NCBI GenBank assembly: GCA_017651345.1
Contig: JAGCDD010000369.1
Span: 1-60,922 of the forward strand
Source of the DNA: Bacteroidales bacterium
GTDB lineage: Bacteria; Bacteroidota; Bacteroidia; Bacteroidales; UBA3824
Reading direction: 5' to 3'
Length of the DNA stretch: 60,922 nt
Below the pieces are notes generated by a model, which saw nothing but the letters and a program-made list of their open reading frames with translations, made no database searches and had not been told where the DNA came from. The position numbers were made by a program, and so were the translations under genes. Below, in pieces: positions 34,954 to 44,389 of the stretch. The first letter of the stretch is position 1; the number at the start of each line of letters is the position of its first letter.

Positions 34954-35955
34954 ATGAGCAATATTTTATACCCGCTAAAATTTTCTCCAGTCTACAAGAC
35001 GAGAATATGGGGTGGAAACAAATTTGAAAAACTATTCAATCGTCACGGTTTGCCAGGACATTGCGGCGAAAGTTGGGAGGTTAGCGATGTGCCCAACTCG
35101 GTGTCGGTGGTTAGCAACGGATTTTTGAAAGGCAACAGTCTCGACGAGTTGGTAGAAGTTTACATGGGCGACCTTGTGGGCGACTCGGTTTACGAAACCT
35201 TTGGCAACTATTTTCCGCTATTGGTTAAATTTATCGATGCTACCGACGACCTTTCGGTACAGGTGCATCCCGATGACAACCTTGCTTGGCAACGCCACAA
35301 TTGCCCGGGAAAAACCGAAATGTGGTATGTGGTTCACGCCGAAAAAGATTCAAGCCTTATAGCGGGATTCAACAACAAAATAACTAAAGATGAATACGTT
35401 ACAGCCGTAGAAAATGGCAGTTTGCACAATAAGCTCAACATCCTTGACGTAAAAGAGGGCGATGTGTTTTTTGTTCCGCCGGGCTGCGTTCACGCTATTG
35501 GAAAGGGGGTTCTTTTGTTAGAAGTGCAGCAATCAAGCGATATTACATACCGAATTTTTGACTACAACCGTCGCGACGACGATGGCAACTTGCGCGAACT
35601 GCATACCGAACTTGCCGTTGACGCTTTGGATTTTGAATGTGTAAGCAATAGCAAACAAAAATACACTCCTAAAAAAAACACAGAGGTCAATATCATTGAT
35701 TGTAAATACTTTACAACCAATATTTTTGAACTCGACATGCCTATTGAACGCGATTTTCCCGAAATCGACTCCTTTATAATATATATATGTGTGGAGGGTA
35801 GTTGCCGAATTGAATATGGCGACAAAGACGAAAGCGTAGACCTTGTTTGTGGCGAAACGGTGCTTATTCCTGCAGTTATCAAAAACTTACGTTTTTTCCC
35901 GCAAGGCAACGCCAAACTTTTAGAGGTATATATCAAGATAGACAACAACAATTAA
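34954..35955 (+). CDS. manA: Mannose-6-phosphate isomerase, class I
   Basis: 333 aa from the ATG at 34954 (MSNILYPLKFSPVYKTRIWG); the longer frame starting at 34876 adds an unrelated hydrophobic stretch. It interconverts fructose-6-phosphate and mannose-6-phosphate, feeding GDP-mannose and fucose synthesis. The Zn site of the cupin fold is visible: LSVQVHPDDNLAW (Gln, His), KTEMWYVV (Glu) and VPPGCVHAIGKG (His). The ending region is a second cupin repeat. It is the first gene of a plus-strand run, 18 bases ahead of the MMPL fusion gene. Confidence 0.94.
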   Translation: MSNILYPLKFSPVYKTRIWGGNKFEKLFNRHGLPGHCGESWEVSDVPNSVSVVSNGFLKGNSLDELVEVYMGDLVGDSVYETFGNYFPLLVKFIDATDDLSVQVHPDDNLAWQRHNCPGKTEMWYVVHAEKDSSLIAGFNNKITKDEYVTAVENGSLHNKLNILDVKEGDVFFVPPGCVHAIGKGVLLLEVQQSSDITYRIFDYNRRDDDGNLRELHTELAVDALDFECVSNSKQKYTPKKNTEVNIIDCKYFTTNIFELDMPIERDFPEIDSFIIYICVEGSCRIEYGDKDESVDLVCGETVLIPAVIKNLRFFPQGNAKLLEVYIKIDNNN

Positions 35956-35973
35956 GAGGTATTTCGGCGGCTG

Positions 35974-38900
35974 ATGCTAACACGTTTTTTTATAAAATTA
36001 TATAGGTATCTCGGCAAGCGTAAAACACTTACCGCGATACTATTGTTGCTGGCATGCACAGTGGCTGCTTTATGCGCTTCAAGGCTCAATTTTAGAGAAG
36101 ACATCTCGGATTTTCTTCCTCAAAAAAGCGGTTATTCAAAGGTGTCGAAATTTATTGGTATTGCAGCTGGCAATTCGCGTATCTTTATATATATCAAGCA
36201 AAAAGACAGCACTTACACACCCGACTCTCTTACCCGCCGAATGGATAGTTTTGCCAACTATCTCAAAAAAACAGGATTACCGCTTGTGGCTGATATTAAA
36301 GCCCGCAACGACGAAAATGCAATCAACGCAACAGCTAAATTTGTTCAAGAAAATATACCTCTGTTTGTTAGTAATCAGAACTTTAAGTTTGCAGAAGATT
36401 CTTGTTTAACGCCTCAACACGCTCAAAAAGCTATTCAAACCGATAAAACTATTCTGCAATCGCCTGCTCCGGGATATGTAAAAAATGTGGTTCAAAACGA
36501 CCCGCTCGGAATGTTTATAAGCGTATTATCTGATTTACAAAACTTTAAACCGGCAGGAGGTTATCAAATTTACAACGGCTACATAATGGAGCCCGAAATG
36601 AAACGGGGTGTAATATTTTTTGATTCGCCTACTGGAATGAGCGAAAGCGGCGTTAACGCGCAGATTGTTAATATTATGCAAAATGCTGCCGATGATTTTC
36701 AAAAAATATATCCCGATACTGAGGTTACAATTTTTGGTCCTCCAGTAATTGCCGTGTGCAATGCTGCCCAAATCAAAAAAGATTCGCTCATTACTTCGGT
36801 ATTTTCTATTATACTTATTTTGCTAATACTGTGGTTTTCAATACGAAACATACGCAACCTTTTGGTAATGGGAGCAACACTCGTGTTTGGATTTGTCGCA
36901 GCTGCAGCTATGTCGTGGATAGTGTTTGGAGGCATTTCGGTAATAGCACTTGGCATTTGCGCAGTGTTTACGGGCATAGCTGCTAATTATCCGCTACATT
37001 TTATAACGCATTATTACCATAGCGGCGATATGGAGCAAAATATCAGGGAGATAACAGCGCCACTTATTACTGGAAACGTTACTACTGTAGCAGCTTTTCT
37101 TGCGTTGGTATTTGCCGACAGTCCAGCACTTCGTGATTTAGGTTTTGCTGGAGGTATTTTGCTAATTGCAGCCATATTGTTCACATTAGTTTTTTGTCCG
37201 CATTTGGTAAAAAAGATAGACACAGAAAAAGAATCTACAAAACGTGGTATTAATCTGAATTTCAATTTTTTGCAAAAAAAATATGTAATAATACCCGTTT
37301 TGATAATCACCCCTGTGCTTGTGTGGCTTAGCACCAACACAAAGTTTGACGGCGATATGAGTCGTCTAAACTATATGACCCCTGACCTTCGCACCGAAGC
37401 AAACCATACTTTTGGAATGCTCAACAGCGACAGTGCAGTGTCGGTTTATGTTGCCACCACAGGAAACAACATCGAAGAGGCACTTCAACGCTACGAAAAA
37501 GCAGCACCAATAGCCGACAGTCTTCTCAAATCCAAAACAATATTAAAAGTTTCTGGTATTGGCAATTTTGTTCCATCGAAACAAATGCAGCAGCAACGCA
37601 TCAATCAATGGAACTCATTTACAACCAATTACCGCGATTCTATTATCCATCTTACTGATTTTAATGCCGAACAACAAAATCTCAACAAAAATTATTTCAA
37701 CAAAGCGGCAAAGATACTTTCAGACACTTTTTTGGTTAAGGACTTAGCATTTTTTGAACCTATAATCAACACAGGTGCAGGTGGTTACATCAACGAAGAT
37801 TCGTCGGGCGCGGCAGTTATCACAATTTTGCGAGTAAAACCAGATATGGCTAAAAACGTTGCAGAATGTTTTGCCAATATCGACCCCAACATCACAGCAT
37901 TTGACGAACGCATTGTGTCGCAAACTCTTACCGAAAGTCTTAGCGACAATTTCAATTTTGTGCTATTTTCGGCAGGTTTTATAGTTTTTGTGTTTTTAAC
38001 CATATCGTTTGGAAGGGCAGAACTTAGTATTATATCGTTTATTCCACTAACAATCAGTTGGTTTTGGATTCTTGGCATAATGTATATATGTGGAATCAGT
38101 TTCAATATTGTCAACATTATCCTCGCAACGTTTATTTTTGGTCAGGGCGACGACTACACCGTTTTTATCACCGAAGGACTTATCTACGAACATTCGCGCG
38201 GACGCAAGGTGCTCGACTCGTTTAAAAGTAGCGTGGCTATATCATCGCTGATTATGTTTGTGGGCATTGGTTCTCTGGTGTTTGCTCAGCATCCTGCAAT
38301 GAAAAGTCTTGGCATTGTGGTAGTTATCGGAATGTTTTCGGTGGTGGCGGCAGCATATATTTTTCCACCGATGCTCTACAACTTTTTGGTAAAAGAGCGC
38401 AACGGCAATCCTCGAATATTTCCATACACGTTTAGAAGTATGGCAAATTCGCTGTTTTATTTTCTTAAGTTTTTGTGGATATGCATTTTGATGCGCGTCT
38501 ACACCATTTTTGTAAAAAACCGCGACAAAATACACTCTCAAATGCACCGATATGTGCAAATGATATACAAGGCTCCGCGCGTAAAATTTGAAGTATCAAA
38601 CCCTCACGGCGAAAATTTTTCAAAACCATCGCTCATAATTGCCAATCATCAAAGCAGTTTTGACATTCTCGCTATCAAGAGTCTCGCAAAAAAAATCCTT
38701 TTCCTCACCAACGACGCACAGCAAAAAAACTTTATCTACGGAAGTTTTCTCAAAAAAGCCAATTTTTACCCTTCGTCGCTTGGTTACGATGTGCTTACAG
38801 AAAAATTCAAACCGCTTGTAGCACAAGGATATTCTATTGTGATTTTTCCTGAAGGAACACGCTCAAACAACGGACAAGTTCACCGTTTTCATCAAGGCGC

Positions 38901-39414
38901 ATTCTATTTGGCAAAGCAACTCAACCTCGATATAGTGCCTGTGGTTTTGCTCGGGCTCAATCTCATTTTCAAAAAAGGCAGTTTGATTGTAAACCCCGGC
39001 AAAATGGTGTTAGAAATAGGAAAACGTTTTACTCAAGACGATCCTCTAATGGCCGACACCACTTTGGAAACCGCGCGAAATTTTCGACATCATATCATCA
39101 ACCGTTTGGAAGATATGCACAAGCAACATCAAAATACCGATTTTTACCGTCAGTTGGTATTTCACAACTATCTTTACAAGGGAAGTGAAATTGCCAATAC
39201 AGTAAAAAAGAATCTCAACGGCAATCTCGAATATATTGATACTTTTGAGGGCGCAACTAAGCATATCGACAACTGCGGCTATGGTGAAATTGCTCTTATG
39301 TTTGCTCTTGTCCACCCCGAAACTGAGGTTACAGCTTCGGATCCCGACTCCGACAAGATTCTCGTTGCCAAAAACTGCGTATCTGTTCCACCAAACTTAA
39401 AGTATATCGGATAA
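35974..39414 (+). CDS. MMPL/RND exporter fused to PlsC acyltransferase and a methyltransferase-like tail
   Basis: 1146 aa. Residues 1-830 are an RND/MMPL permease with about 11-12 helices, two large periplasmic loops and the repeated hairpin motifs (FTGIAANYPLHFITHYYH; FIFGQGDDYTVFITEGL with GD-D). Residues about 875-1050 are a PlsC-type glycerophosphate acyltransferase: IANHQSSFDIL (HX4D, His about 891) and VIFPEGTRSNNGQV (about 956). The last 60 residues (NCGYGEIALMFALVHPETEV, then ASDPDSDKI) look like the SAM-binding start of a methyltransferase that stops early. MMPL proteins of this kind accompany aryl-polyene/flexirubin loci. Export of a lipid or pigment precursor plus its acylation is inferred. 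A hydrolase gene follows after three bases. Confidence 0.88.
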   Translation: MLTRFFIKLYRYLGKRKTLTAILLLLACTVAALCASRLNFREDISDFLPQKSGYSKVSKFIGIAAGNSRIFIYIKQKDSTYTPDSLTRRMDSFANYLKKTGLPLVADIKARNDENAINATAKFVQENIPLFVSNQNFKFAEDSCLTPQHAQKAIQTDKTILQSPAPGYVKNVVQNDPLGMFISVLSDLQNFKPAGGYQIYNGYIMEPEMKRGVIFFDSPTGMSESGVNAQIVNIMQNAADDFQKIYPDTEVTIFGPPVIAVCNAAQIKKDSLITSVFSIILILLILWFSIRNIRNLLVMGATLVFGFVAAAAMSWIVFGGISVIALGICAVFTGIAANYPLHFITHYYHSGDMEQNIREITAPLITGNVTTVAAFLALVFADSPALRDLGFAGGILLIAAILFTLVFCPHLVKKIDTEKESTKRGINLNFNFLQKKYVIIPVLIITPVLVWLSTNTKFDGDMSRLNYMTPDLRTEANHTFGMLNSDSAVSVYVATTGNNIEEALQRYEKAAPIADSLLKSKTILKVSGIGNFVPSKQMQQQRINQWNSFTTNYRDSIIHLTDFNAEQQNLNKNYFNKAAKILSDTFLVKDLAFFEPIINTGAGGYINEDSSGAAVITILRVKPDMAKNVAECFANIDPNITAFDERIVSQTLTESLSDNFNFVLFSAGFIVFVFLTISFGRAELSIISFIPLTISWFWILGIMYICGISFNIVNIILATFIFGQGDDYTVFITEGLIYEHSRGRKVLDSFKSSVAISSLIMFVGIGSLVFAQHPAMKSLGIVVVIGMFSVVAAAYIFPPMLYNFLVKERNGNPRIFPYTFRSMANSLFYFLKFLWICILMRVYTIFVKNRDKIHSQMHRYVQMIYKAPRVKFEVSNPHGENFSKPSLIIANHQSSFDILAIKSLAKKILFLTNDAQQKNFIYGSFLKKANFYPSSLGYDVLTEKFKPLVAQGYSIVIFPEGTRSNNGQVHRFHQGAFYLAKQLNLDIVPVVLLGLNLIFKKGSLIVNPGKMVLEIGKRFTQDDPLMADTTLETARNFRHHIINRLEDMHKQHQNTDFYRQLVFHNYLYKGSEIANTVKKNLNGNLEYIDTFEGATKHIDNCGYGEIALMFALVHPETEVTASDPDSDKILVAKNCVSVPPNLKYIG

Positions 39415-39417
39415 ACC

Positions 39418-40269
39418 ATGCGACACCTTATTATATTAATAGCAATTTTTGTTTCGGCAAATCTTAACGCGCAAGAATACATACAATTATGGGGAAAACA
39501 CCCCGAAGATTTTCGCAAAAAAGCGGTGCGCCTCTACCCTATGCCTGCCGGCGAAATGCAAAGCAACAAAGCCATAATATTTTGTCCCGGAGGTAGTTTC
39601 TGTTATTTGGCAAAAGAAAACGAAGGTTTTTCACCAGCACGGTTGTTCAATAAATATGGTTACGATTGTTATGTGCTTATTTATCGTCGTGGAATGCGTG
39701 GCAACCGTTATCCATCGCAAATTCAAGATTTGCAAATGGCTATCAACTACATCAAAACAATGTATCAGACATACGATACTCTCGGAGTCTGCGGTTTTTC
39801 GGCAGGAGGACACCTCAGCGGTACGTCTGCAATATATTTCGACAAGGATTTCAACAATCTTTTTGACGACAATTTGCCCAAGAACTATTTCCGTCCCGAT
39901 TTTGCTATTATGATTTACCCCGTAATAACTATGCAGGACGGATTTGTGCACAAAAAATCGCGTAGAAACCTACTTGGGCAATACTATACCGAGGCTACCA
40001 AAGACAGCATGAGTCTCGAACGTCACGTGCATAATCAAATGCCTCCAATATTTGTAATCAACTGCACCGACGACCCTATTGTTGATTATCACAATGCATT
40101 GATATTCAACGACTCACTTAATGCAACATCAGTTAAACATCACTACAAACTATACAACGAAGGCGGACACGGATTCGGCATCAAAACCGAACGTATAAAA
40201 TCAGAGGATAAATCCGCAGCTTTGTGGTACGAAGATTTTTTCAAGTTCATCAACGAGTGTTCGCATTAA
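39418..40269 (+). CDS. Alpha/beta hydrolase, exported (esterase-like)
   Basis: 283 aa with a signal peptide (MRHLIILIAIFVSANLNAQ). The serine hydrolase triad is visible: Ser in VCGFSAGGHLSGTSA, Asp in INCTDDPIVDYHN and His in NEGGHGFGIKT. The HGG-like oxyanion segment reads IIFCPGGSFCYLAKENEG. It resembles the BD-FAE / acetyl-xylan-esterase-like group. It starts three bases after the MMPL fusion gene, so it probably shares that transcript, suggesting a role in maturing the exported product; a polysaccharide deacetylase role is the alternative. Confidence 0.87.
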   Translation: MRHLIILIAIFVSANLNAQEYIQLWGKHPEDFRKKAVRLYPMPAGEMQSNKAIIFCPGGSFCYLAKENEGFSPARLFNKYGYDCYVLIYRRGMRGNRYPSQIQDLQMAINYIKTMYQTYDTLGVCGFSAGGHLSGTSAIYFDKDFNNLFDDNLPKNYFRPDFAIMIYPVITMQDGFVHKKSRRNLLGQYYTEATKDSMSLERHVHNQMPPIFVINCTDDPIVDYHNALIFNDSLNATSVKHHYKLYNEGGHGFGIKTERIKSEDKSAALWYEDFFKFINECSH

Positions 40270-40271
40270 AC

Positions 40272-41414
40272 CTATGGCTTGATAAAACAGCTGATAGCGT
40301 TATGATCAGAAAGATATTCAGGATGAGTTTGAAATCCCCACGACTGCAATTCGGGCGAATGAAGAATATAATCGATACGAAACTTTAAGAATTTCAACGA
40401 CATAGTAGTACCGAACCCTGTACCGCTTGAGCAAAACGCATCATCTAAATCACCCCTTACTTTTCGATAGCAATACGATACTGGAGGCTCGTTAAAATCG
40501 CCGCAAACCACCACAGGATATGGCGAGGCTTTTATCATAGAATCTATTGCCGCAGCTTGCATACAGCGTTCAGAATATGCAGAACCTATTTTTTGGTAAA
40601 TATTTCTAAATCCTGTAATATTTTTGCTGTTGTTTTTATGGTCGAGACTATCAATAAAACTATAATCGTCGTAGCCCAAGTGAATAGATTTCAAATGTAT
40701 ATTAAAAATGCGGATACGCTTGCCATACACCACAGCGTCGGCAGTAATACCGTTGATATGATTGGCACTGTCGATAATATAACGGCGGTTTTCAAGTTTA
40801 AAACGCGAAAAAATCACATATCCCTTGTCGGTTTTTAGCCAATGTTCGTCGGTATTATAATCGTGGACAATATATGAAGCATTCAATTCATTACTGATGA
40901 TAGTTTCGTTGTTGACACTATCGGCATAACGCGCGTAAAACTCCTGAAAACACACTATATCAGGCGATTGAAAAGCCAAAAATTTAAAAATCTGTTCGCG
41001 AGTGTTGCCGTTTTTATCTATCCAATTGTATCTATCTAAAAGTCTGACATTAAACGACATAACTTTGATAGCCGAATCATTGGTGCCATTTCGGTTACCA
41101 TTACTAAAATATGCCGAAGGGTTCAACTGCACTGTATTGCGAACAAAACCAATTCCAAGCAGCACAACGCCTGCCACTATAAAAGCCGCTTTGCGTTTAA
41201 GAACCAGCAGCACAATGATATACAAGATATCAATAGCAAGAATGTATGGGAAAGCCATTCCCACAAATTGCGGAAACTGAAACACTTCTGGATTGATATA
41301 CACTGCAGAATACGCCAACAATGTAACAAATACCAAAACCGCCGTAATATAATGTTTACAACGGCTAAGTATTCTCCACACAATATGTCTGCGGTTTTCG
41401 CCTTCGTTTTCCAT
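40272..41414 (-). CDS. Membrane-anchored endonuclease/exonuclease/phosphatase (EEP) family protein
   Basis: 380 aa. Three hydrophobic helices at about 20-100 precede an EEP domain with IKVMSFNVRLLDRYNW, DIVCFQEFYARYAD (catalytic Glu), IRIFNIHLKSIHLGYDD, YPVVVCGDFNEPP (Asp, Asn) and HPEYLSDHNAISCF (Asp-His). The active site is complete. Relatives in Bacteroidota sit in the inner membrane with the catalytic domain outside; the substrate (nucleic acid, phospholipid or sugar phosphate) is unknown. It is the third gene of gldH-trmB-EEP, 13 bases after trmB. Confidence 0.88.
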   Translation of the reverse strand: MENEGENRRHIVWRILSRCKHYITAVLVFVTLLAYSAVYINPEVFQFPQFVGMAFPYILAIDILYIIVLLVLKRKAAFIVAGVVLLGIGFVRNTVQLNPSAYFSNGNRNGTNDSAIKVMSFNVRLLDRYNWIDKNGNTREQIFKFLAFQSPDIVCFQEFYARYADSVNNETIISNELNASYIVHDYNTDEHWLKTDKGYVIFSRFKLENRRYIIDSANHINGITADAVVYGKRIRIFNIHLKSIHLGYDDYSFIDSLDHKNNSKNITGFRNIYQKIGSAYSERCMQAAAIDSMIKASPYPVVVCGDFNEPPVSYCYRKVRGDLDDAFCSSGTGFGTTMSLKFLKFRIDYILHSPELQSWGFQTHPEYLSDHNAISCFIKP

Positions 41415-41427
41415 TGCTGGATTTGCA

Positions 41428-42135
41428 TTAAGGTTCTTCTACAAACTTAGGAATTTCTACCACAGGTTTGTTTTTGTCAAGCAAAAATGTCAAATAGGTA
41501 ATCTTTTTACCCTCAGCAAGAAACATTTTTTCGTAAAATGTTTGAATCTCCACTGCCACTCCCTTAAAATCAGAAGCATAAAGGTCATCGGTGGCAAACT
41601 CTGGGGTAATGCCGTTGGCTTCAAGCAACGCCTTTGTGTAAAAATGCAACAATCTACTATCTGTTTTTAAGTGAATACGAGCACCGTTGACACAAATTTT
41701 TCGATAAAGATTTAAAAAGTAAGCAGATGTAAGACGTTTGTTCTGTTTTTTGGGCTGCGGGTCGGCAAATGTTACCCAGATTTCTGAAACTTCGTCTTGA
41801 TCAAAAAACTTATCTATTAAATCAATCTTAGTGCGTAGAAATCCCACATTATCAAGATTTTGCTCCAAAGCCGACTTGGCACCTGTCCAAATTCGGGCAC
41901 CTTTGATATCAATACCGATATAGTTGCCAGAAGGGTTGTTTTTGGCAAGTCCCACTGTGTATTCGCCTTTGCCACAGCCGAGTTCAAGTGTTAATGGGTT
42001 GGCGTTGTGAAAAAAATCGTCGCGCCATTTTCCTCTTAATATATAAGGTGTGCGGTCAAACGAAACATCGTCTGGTTGCACAACATTTTTAAAATCTGCC
42101 ATTTCGGCAAATTTGGCAAGTTTGTTTTTCGACAT
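41428..42135 (-). CDS. trmB: tRNA (guanine-N7-)-methyltransferase
   Basis: 235 aa SAM-dependent enzyme forming m7G46 in tRNA. Motif I TLELGCGKGEYTVGLAK, then YIGIDIKGARIWTGAKSAL, the TrmB signature WVTFADPQPKKQNKRLTSAY and late GARIHLKTDSRLLHFYT. The usual acceptor motif FPDPWxK(x)RH is modified to FADPQPKKQNKR, which is typical for Bacteroidota. Two bases separate it from the gldH stop. Confidence 0.95.
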   Translation of the reverse strand: MSKNKLAKFAEMADFKNVVQPDDVSFDRTPYILRGKWRDDFFHNANPLTLELGCGKGEYTVGLAKNNPSGNYIGIDIKGARIWTGAKSALEQNLDNVGFLRTKIDLIDKFFDQDEVSEIWVTFADPQPKKQNKRLTSAYFLNLYRKICVNGARIHLKTDSRLLHFYTKALLEANGITPEFATDDLYASDFKGVAVEIQTFYEKMFLAEGKKITYLTFLLDKNKPVVEIPKFVEEP

Positions 42136-42136
42136 T

Positions 42137-42613
42137 TTACTTATCTGATTTTGGATGTTTATCCATTATGATGCCTATCTCGTCGATACATGGAAGTTTT
42201 TCCATACGCATACCTTGTTGAATAGCAAAGCGATAGTTGCCCGTAGTTGGAAATCTAACGCCTGTTTTAAAAGGTATCTCGTAGTCGATGATATCAAGTG
42301 CAGGGTCGCCTGTGGTATGTCCCTGTTCATCGGCAAGTATACATTCAAGCGTATCCACCTCAACAACATGGTCGGGTGAATATGTATTGATAAAAAGCCA
42401 AAGGTTGCGCGATTGAAAATATACATTGCTCCTGATGGCGATTTTTATATCATAAAACTGCGCCGAATCGTCTACCGGTACTGTAATATTAACCAAAGAA
42501 TCCATGTGCCACACCATATTAGGTATGGTAACGCGCTCCACAAAAACGCGGTTTGGGTTGCAAGCTGCCAATACAAACGCCAATAAGCCAATAAACAATA
42601 ATTTTATTTTCAT
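42137..42613 (-). CDS. gldH: Gliding-motility-type lipoprotein GldH
   Basis: 158 aa from the ATG at 42613 (MKIKLLFIGLLAFVLAACNP; lipobox LAAC). Family hallmarks: YDIKIAIRSNVYFQSRNLWL then FINTYSPDHVVEVDTLEC, LADEQGHTTGDPALDI and the ending GNYRFAIQQGMRMEKLPCID. GldH is needed for gliding in flavobacteria and is retained in non-gliding Bacteroidales, where its role probably relates to the envelope or type IX secretion. It normally lies next to ricT/holB; here it leads an operon with trmB. Promoter at 42633-42640. Confidence 0.88.
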   Translation of the reverse strand: MKIKLLFIGLLAFVLAACNPNRVFVERVTIPNMVWHMDSLVNITVPVDDSAQFYDIKIAIRSNVYFQSRNLWLFINTYSPDHVVEVDTLECILADEQGHTTGDPALDIIDYEIPFKTGVRFPTTGNYRFAIQQGMRMEKLPCIDEIGIIMDKHPKSDK

Positions 42614-42632
42614 ACTAAAAAAATATTTTCTG

Positions 42633-42640
42633 CAAATGTA
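42633..42640 (-). promoter_or_regulatory. Promoter of gldH-trmB-EEP
   Basis: TACATTTG (TAnnTTTG) 20 bases upstream of the gldH ATG. It is divergent from the pgeF promoter 37 bases away. Confidence 0.7.
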
Positions 42641-42676
42641 GTTTATTTTATAAACGCCGCCAAATAAAAATGGAAC

Positions 42677-42684
42677 TATATTTG
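42677..42684 (+). promoter_or_regulatory. Promoter of pgeF
   Basis: TATATTTG about 42 bases upstream of the ATG at 42726. Confidence 0.7.
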
Positions 42685-42725
42685 TAAAAAGGCATTTAAA
42701 GACAACAAGAATAAAGTAAAAAACA

Positions 42726-43511
42726 ATGTACGTAAGCGAGGAACATCGAAACATATTGAAGTTCGACATTTTTAAAGACCATGTCGGCATACTCAACTTT
42801 GTGACTACAAGTTTTCAGCCCGACGTTGACTACGGGATATTCAACATCGGATATTCTGGAATGAGCGACTTTGTGGTAAACAGAGTAAAACTTGCTATGA
42901 CATTTGGACTTACGCCCGAAAATTTTGTGTTCCAAACTCAGGCGCATTCTGCCAACTATCACATTGTTACCCAAGAAGATGCTGGTGCTGGATTCTATCT
43001 CAAACAAAACGCAATTCAAGACAACGATATTCTTATTACCAATCAACCCGGATTGTGCCTTATTACACGCAGTGCCGATTGTGTGCCGGTGCTTATGTAT
43101 GCACCTAAGGTTAAGGCTATTGCTGCCATTCACTCTGGACGCGAAGGATGCAGATTAGGAGCAGCACCCAAAGCCGCTGAAATACTCCACACCAAGTTCG
43201 GAGCATCATACGACGATATTCTTGTAGGCATTGGTCCGCACATTTGCAAAAACTGCTACACCGTAGACTTAGAGTGCGTCAACAACTATATGCAACGCAA
43301 ATACTACGCTCCTGACATCGTAGGGCTTGCTGACTATGGAAAGTACACCATTGATATGAAAAAAACTATCATTGGTGACCTCATGCACTTAGGCATACCA
43401 ATAAGCAACATTGAGCAAAGCAACCTTTGCACTAAGCACCATGCCCCATCGTTTTTTTCGGCTCGCAATGGCAACTCAGAACGTTTTTGTGCTGGCATAA
43501 TGCTGCTATAA
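42726..43511 (+). CDS. pgeF: Peptidoglycan editing factor PgeF (DUF152/laccase-fold)
   Basis: 261 aa. Zinc-site motifs of the YfiH family: FQTQAHSANYHIV, ITRSADCVPVLMYAP (Cys), IAAIHSGREGCRLG (His; usually HAGWRG, here HSGREG) and VGIGPHICKNCYTVD. PgeF removes wrongly incorporated L-serine-type precursors from UDP-MurNAc peptides in E. coli; older annotations call it polyphenol oxidase. Length is standard. It is divergent from gldH and has its own promoter. Confidence 0.92.
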   Translation: MYVSEEHRNILKFDIFKDHVGILNFVTTSFQPDVDYGIFNIGYSGMSDFVVNRVKLAMTFGLTPENFVFQTQAHSANYHIVTQEDAGAGFYLKQNAIQDNDILITNQPGLCLITRSADCVPVLMYAPKVKAIAAIHSGREGCRLGAAPKAAEILHTKFGASYDDILVGIGPHICKNCYTVDLECVNNYMQRKYYAPDIVGLADYGKYTIDMKKTIIGDLMHLGIPISNIEQSNLCTKHHAPSFFSARNGNSERFCAGIMLL

Positions 43512-43549
43512 AAAATTCAGCCCAAGGTGCACATTATTAAAAAAATGAG

Positions 43550-43557
43550 TATTTTTG
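43550..43557 (+). promoter_or_regulatory. Promoter of the lipoprotein gene at 43580
   Basis: TATTTTTG (TAnnTTTG) 22 bases upstream of the ATG. Confidence 0.65.
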
Positions 43558-43579
43558 CACCAATCAATTCTACAACAAC

Positions 43580-44323
43580 ATGAAAACTAAAATCGCATTA
43601 TTTCTTATGCTTGCCTTTGTGGTATCATGCTCGCAAAAAAGCACACAAACCGAAGGCAATGTCAGCATGGCAATTGAATCAAAAGAGAGTCCTGTAACTA
43701 TGTCGGTATCAGCTGCTCCAACACCCACCGAACAAGAATCAGAAACCGACACAATAGTGGAAATTCAAGAACCCATCACTGTTCCTGAGGCTTACAGCAA
43801 ATTCAACCTCGATATTATTGACGACGATTCGTTAGTCTCTGCCGACAACGACACCATAGCTGTTGAAGACATTATCACCGATTCTACCGACAGCAACAAA
43901 TACCGTCAGGCTTATCGCACAGGCATTTCGTTTGGTGCAGTTCGGAAAGGACGCCCAAACAATGAGAAATTTTCAGAAATAATTTTGCAAAACGAACAAA
44001 AAGGCGATGCATCTTCGGCTGCAATTATGGTGGCTGGAAAATATTTTAAAATGCTGCAAATGTTTGCCGACAAAACCAAAGACGAAAAACGTTTGAAACA
44101 AGCTATTGACGGACTCGACAACCTCCGTGGCTATATCAACGAGGCTTTGCAGTCAAACAAAGACGTTAGCACTAACATTCTTTTACAAAAAATATCGGAT
44201 AATGCCATAGCTTGCCGCACCGTTTACGAAAAATGCAATGCCGATTACGATGGTCAAACCGATAAATACCGAGCTCTCGCCGATACTATTCGTATTATGC
44301 AGACAAACCTTTTTGCAGAATAA
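43580..44323 (+). CDS. Uncharacterised lipoprotein
   Basis: 247 aa, lipobox FVVSC (Cys17). About 100 residues of acidic, Ser/Thr-rich, probably disordered sequence follow (rich in E, D, S, T, P). A helical domain from about 110 to the end (EKFSEIILQNEQKGDASSAA, DEKRLKQAIDGLDNLRGYIN) has no family I recognise. It may be an envelope-anchored adaptor. Its own promoter and the next gene's separate promoter make it monocistronic. Confidence 0.7.
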   Translation: MKTKIALFLMLAFVVSCSQKSTQTEGNVSMAIESKESPVTMSVSAAPTPTEQESETDTIVEIQEPITVPEAYSKFNLDIIDDDSLVSADNDTIAVEDIITDSTDSNKYRQAYRTGISFGAVRKGRPNNEKFSEIILQNEQKGDASSAAIMVAGKYFKMLQMFADKTKDEKRLKQAIDGLDNLRGYINEALQSNKDVSTNILLQKISDNAIACRTVYEKCNADYDGQTDKYRALADTIRIMQTNLFAE

Positions 44324-44356
44324 CATTATTTAACTTGTAGTTAAAAAATGAATGTG

Positions 44357-44364
44357 TAATTTTG
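44357..44364 (+). promoter_or_regulatory. Promoter of the FKBP lipoprotein gene
   Basis: TAATTTTG (TAnnTTTG) 25 bases upstream of the ATG at 44390. Confidence 0.65.
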
Positions 44365-44389
44365 CAGCGTTACAAAAATAAATTACAAA

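Noticed and set aside
42614-42796. N-terminal extension of GldH by 61 residues
   Set aside because: It covers the promoter at 42633-42640 and overlaps the divergent pgeF start. The ATG at 42613 begins a perfect lipoprotein signal peptide.
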